From F1-120-MAGs238 sp964484185 (lineage in GTDB: Bacteria; Planctomycetota; Phycisphaerae; Phycisphaerales; UBA1924): a DNA stretch of 6,787 nucleotides. Shown piece by piece: positions 6,427-6,787 of this stretch. The notes under the pieces were generated by a model that saw nothing but the letters and a program-made list of their open reading frames with translations, had not been told where the DNA came from and did no database searches. How positions within the stretch are numbered: position 1 is the stretch's first letter; every line of letters starts with the position of its first letter. The DNA lies in the NCBI GenBank assembly GCA_964484185.1, contig CAZAEQ010000083.1, forward strand, positions 1-6,787. Direction: 5' to 3'. The position numbers and the translations under genes were made by a program.

Positions 6427-6441
6427 AAAGGGATCGGACAA

Positions 6442-6787
6442 ATGAGTCGATTCAAGAGCGTTGGGACAACGATGGACTCTCACCCCGCACGTCAAACGGC
6501 CAGGATGGCCGGGCGCGTTGCCTCACTTCACTCAAAGCTGGCTATGCGGCTTGAGCAAATGGAGGCTCGTCAGTTACTCGGCGGCGATCACCCGAGCCTG
6601 TCCCCATTTCCCAACCCGCCAGCAGACGCGATCACCCTTGACGTAAACGGTCAAGGCTCAATCACGGGCGTACTGGAAACCAGTACCGACAACGACGTGT
6701 TTTCGTTTGTCGCTGCTGCCAAAGACTTAGTCTCCGGCCTCGCGGATTGCGTCAAAGAGGGCGATGATGCACCGCGCCAATTACGGC
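6442..6787 (+). CDS. N-terminus of a planctomycete-type exported protein with LEPR-XLL-like motif (cut by right window edge)
   Basis: 115 codons are visible, open at the right edge. The ATG has AAAGGGA with an 8-base spacer. The first 36 residues are basic (ARQTARMAGRVASLHSK), followed by LEQMEARQLLGGDHPSL (37-53). This resembles the LEPR-XLL segment found near the N-terminus of very large planctomycete surface or secreted proteins, with LE-x-x-E-x-R-x-LL kept. After a proline-rich linker, GSITGVLETSTDNDVFSFVA (72-91) resembles the start of a pre-peptidase C-terminal (PPC) type beta domain, where G-x-l-x-G followed by D-x-D-x-F-x-F is usual. Full-length relatives often exceed 1000 residues; the rest is outside the window. 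From about residue 96 the sequence (VSGLADCVKEGDDAPRQLR) looks less like a PPC strand, so a frameshift near the edge cannot be excluded. Export is inferred from the family. Confidence 0.72.
   Translation, partial: MSRFKSVGTTMDSHPARQTARMAGRVASLHSKLAMRLEQMEARQLLGGDHPSLSPFPNPPADAITLDVNGQGSITGVLETSTDNDVFSFVAAAKDLVSGLADCVKEGDDAPRQLR

Larger units (their letters stand above)
6048..6441 (+). other. Gene-free interval with several hairpins upstream of the exported-protein gene
   Basis: No convincing coding region was found in these 394 bases; the open frames on both strands lack SD sites and protein-like composition. A weak AAAAAC-CCAGT-GTTTTT repeat (about 6062-6078) follows nth but is A/T-only in its stem. 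TGATATGCT (6128-6136) could be an extended -10. Further on are a perfect 10-base palindrome ATTGCGCAAT (6206-6215), hairpin GTCAGT/ACTGAC (6244-6263), hairpin AGCCCC/GGGGCT (6312-6336), a terminator-like stem (6342-6378) and a strong stem directly before the SD (6389-6426). The density of stems suggests a structured leader or a small RNA; no known riboswitch class was recognised. Confidence 0.5.

Noticed and set aside
6055..6495. Minus-strand open frame of 146 codons across the intergenic region
   Set aside because: It runs antisense into the start of the exported-protein gene, lacks an SD site and has a Cys/Ser/Arg-rich random-looking translation.

Overview
The window looks like chromosomal DNA of a member of the Planctomycetota, possibly the Phycisphaerae. 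The main evidence is the gene cut by the right edge. Its N-terminus carries a basic stretch followed by LEQMEARQLL, which resembles the LEPR-XLL type N-terminal motif of large exported planctomycete proteins. The DUF1572-type protein and the degenerate sugar-isomerase-like protein fit this placement. It is an inference from motifs, not a phylogenetic result.

Layout. (1) Positions 1-1668, minus strand: a thiamine unit. It has a -10-like promoter, a textbook TPP riboswitch, an unrecognised 190-residue ORF and the N-terminal 330 codons of thiC, which runs off the left edge. The 3' arm of the aptamer holds both the Shine-Dalgarno (SD) sequence and the TTG start codon of the unknown ORF, so TPP binding should directly mask translation initiation. 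(2) Positions 1712-2948, minus strand: a two-gene unit of an AlkD-family alkylpurine DNA glycosylase and a DinB-superfamily protein. (3) Positions 2982-3374, plus strand: a single VOC/glyoxalase-fold gene, divergent from alkD. (4) Positions 3384-4770, minus strand: a sugar phosphate isomerase/epimerase-like protein followed by a DUF1572 protein, a second DinB-superfamily member. (5) Positions 4780-6047, plus strand: a four-helix membrane protein (DUF4149/TMEM205-like) whose stop codon overlaps the start of an endonuclease III gene (nth). (6) Positions 6048-6441: a gap without a credible gene but with several hairpins. One is terminator-like, and a strong one abuts the SD sequence of the next gene. 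(7) Positions 6442-6787, plus strand: the start of the large exported-type protein, cut by the right edge.

The genes fall into three themes. The first is thiamine pyrimidine synthesis under TPP control. The second is a neighbourhood rich in DNA-repair or detoxification folds: AlkD, Nth, two DinB-superfamily proteins and a VOC protein. They sit in separate operons, so a shared function is suggested only by proximity. The third is the start of a large surface or secreted protein. No mobile element, tRNA, rRNA or CRISPR array was seen. The most distinctive points are the aptamer overlapping a start codon, the unknown ORF placed between riboswitch and thiC, the non-canonical cysteine spacing of the Nth cluster loop, the missing metal ligands in the TIM-barrel protein, and the structured leader at 6244-6426.
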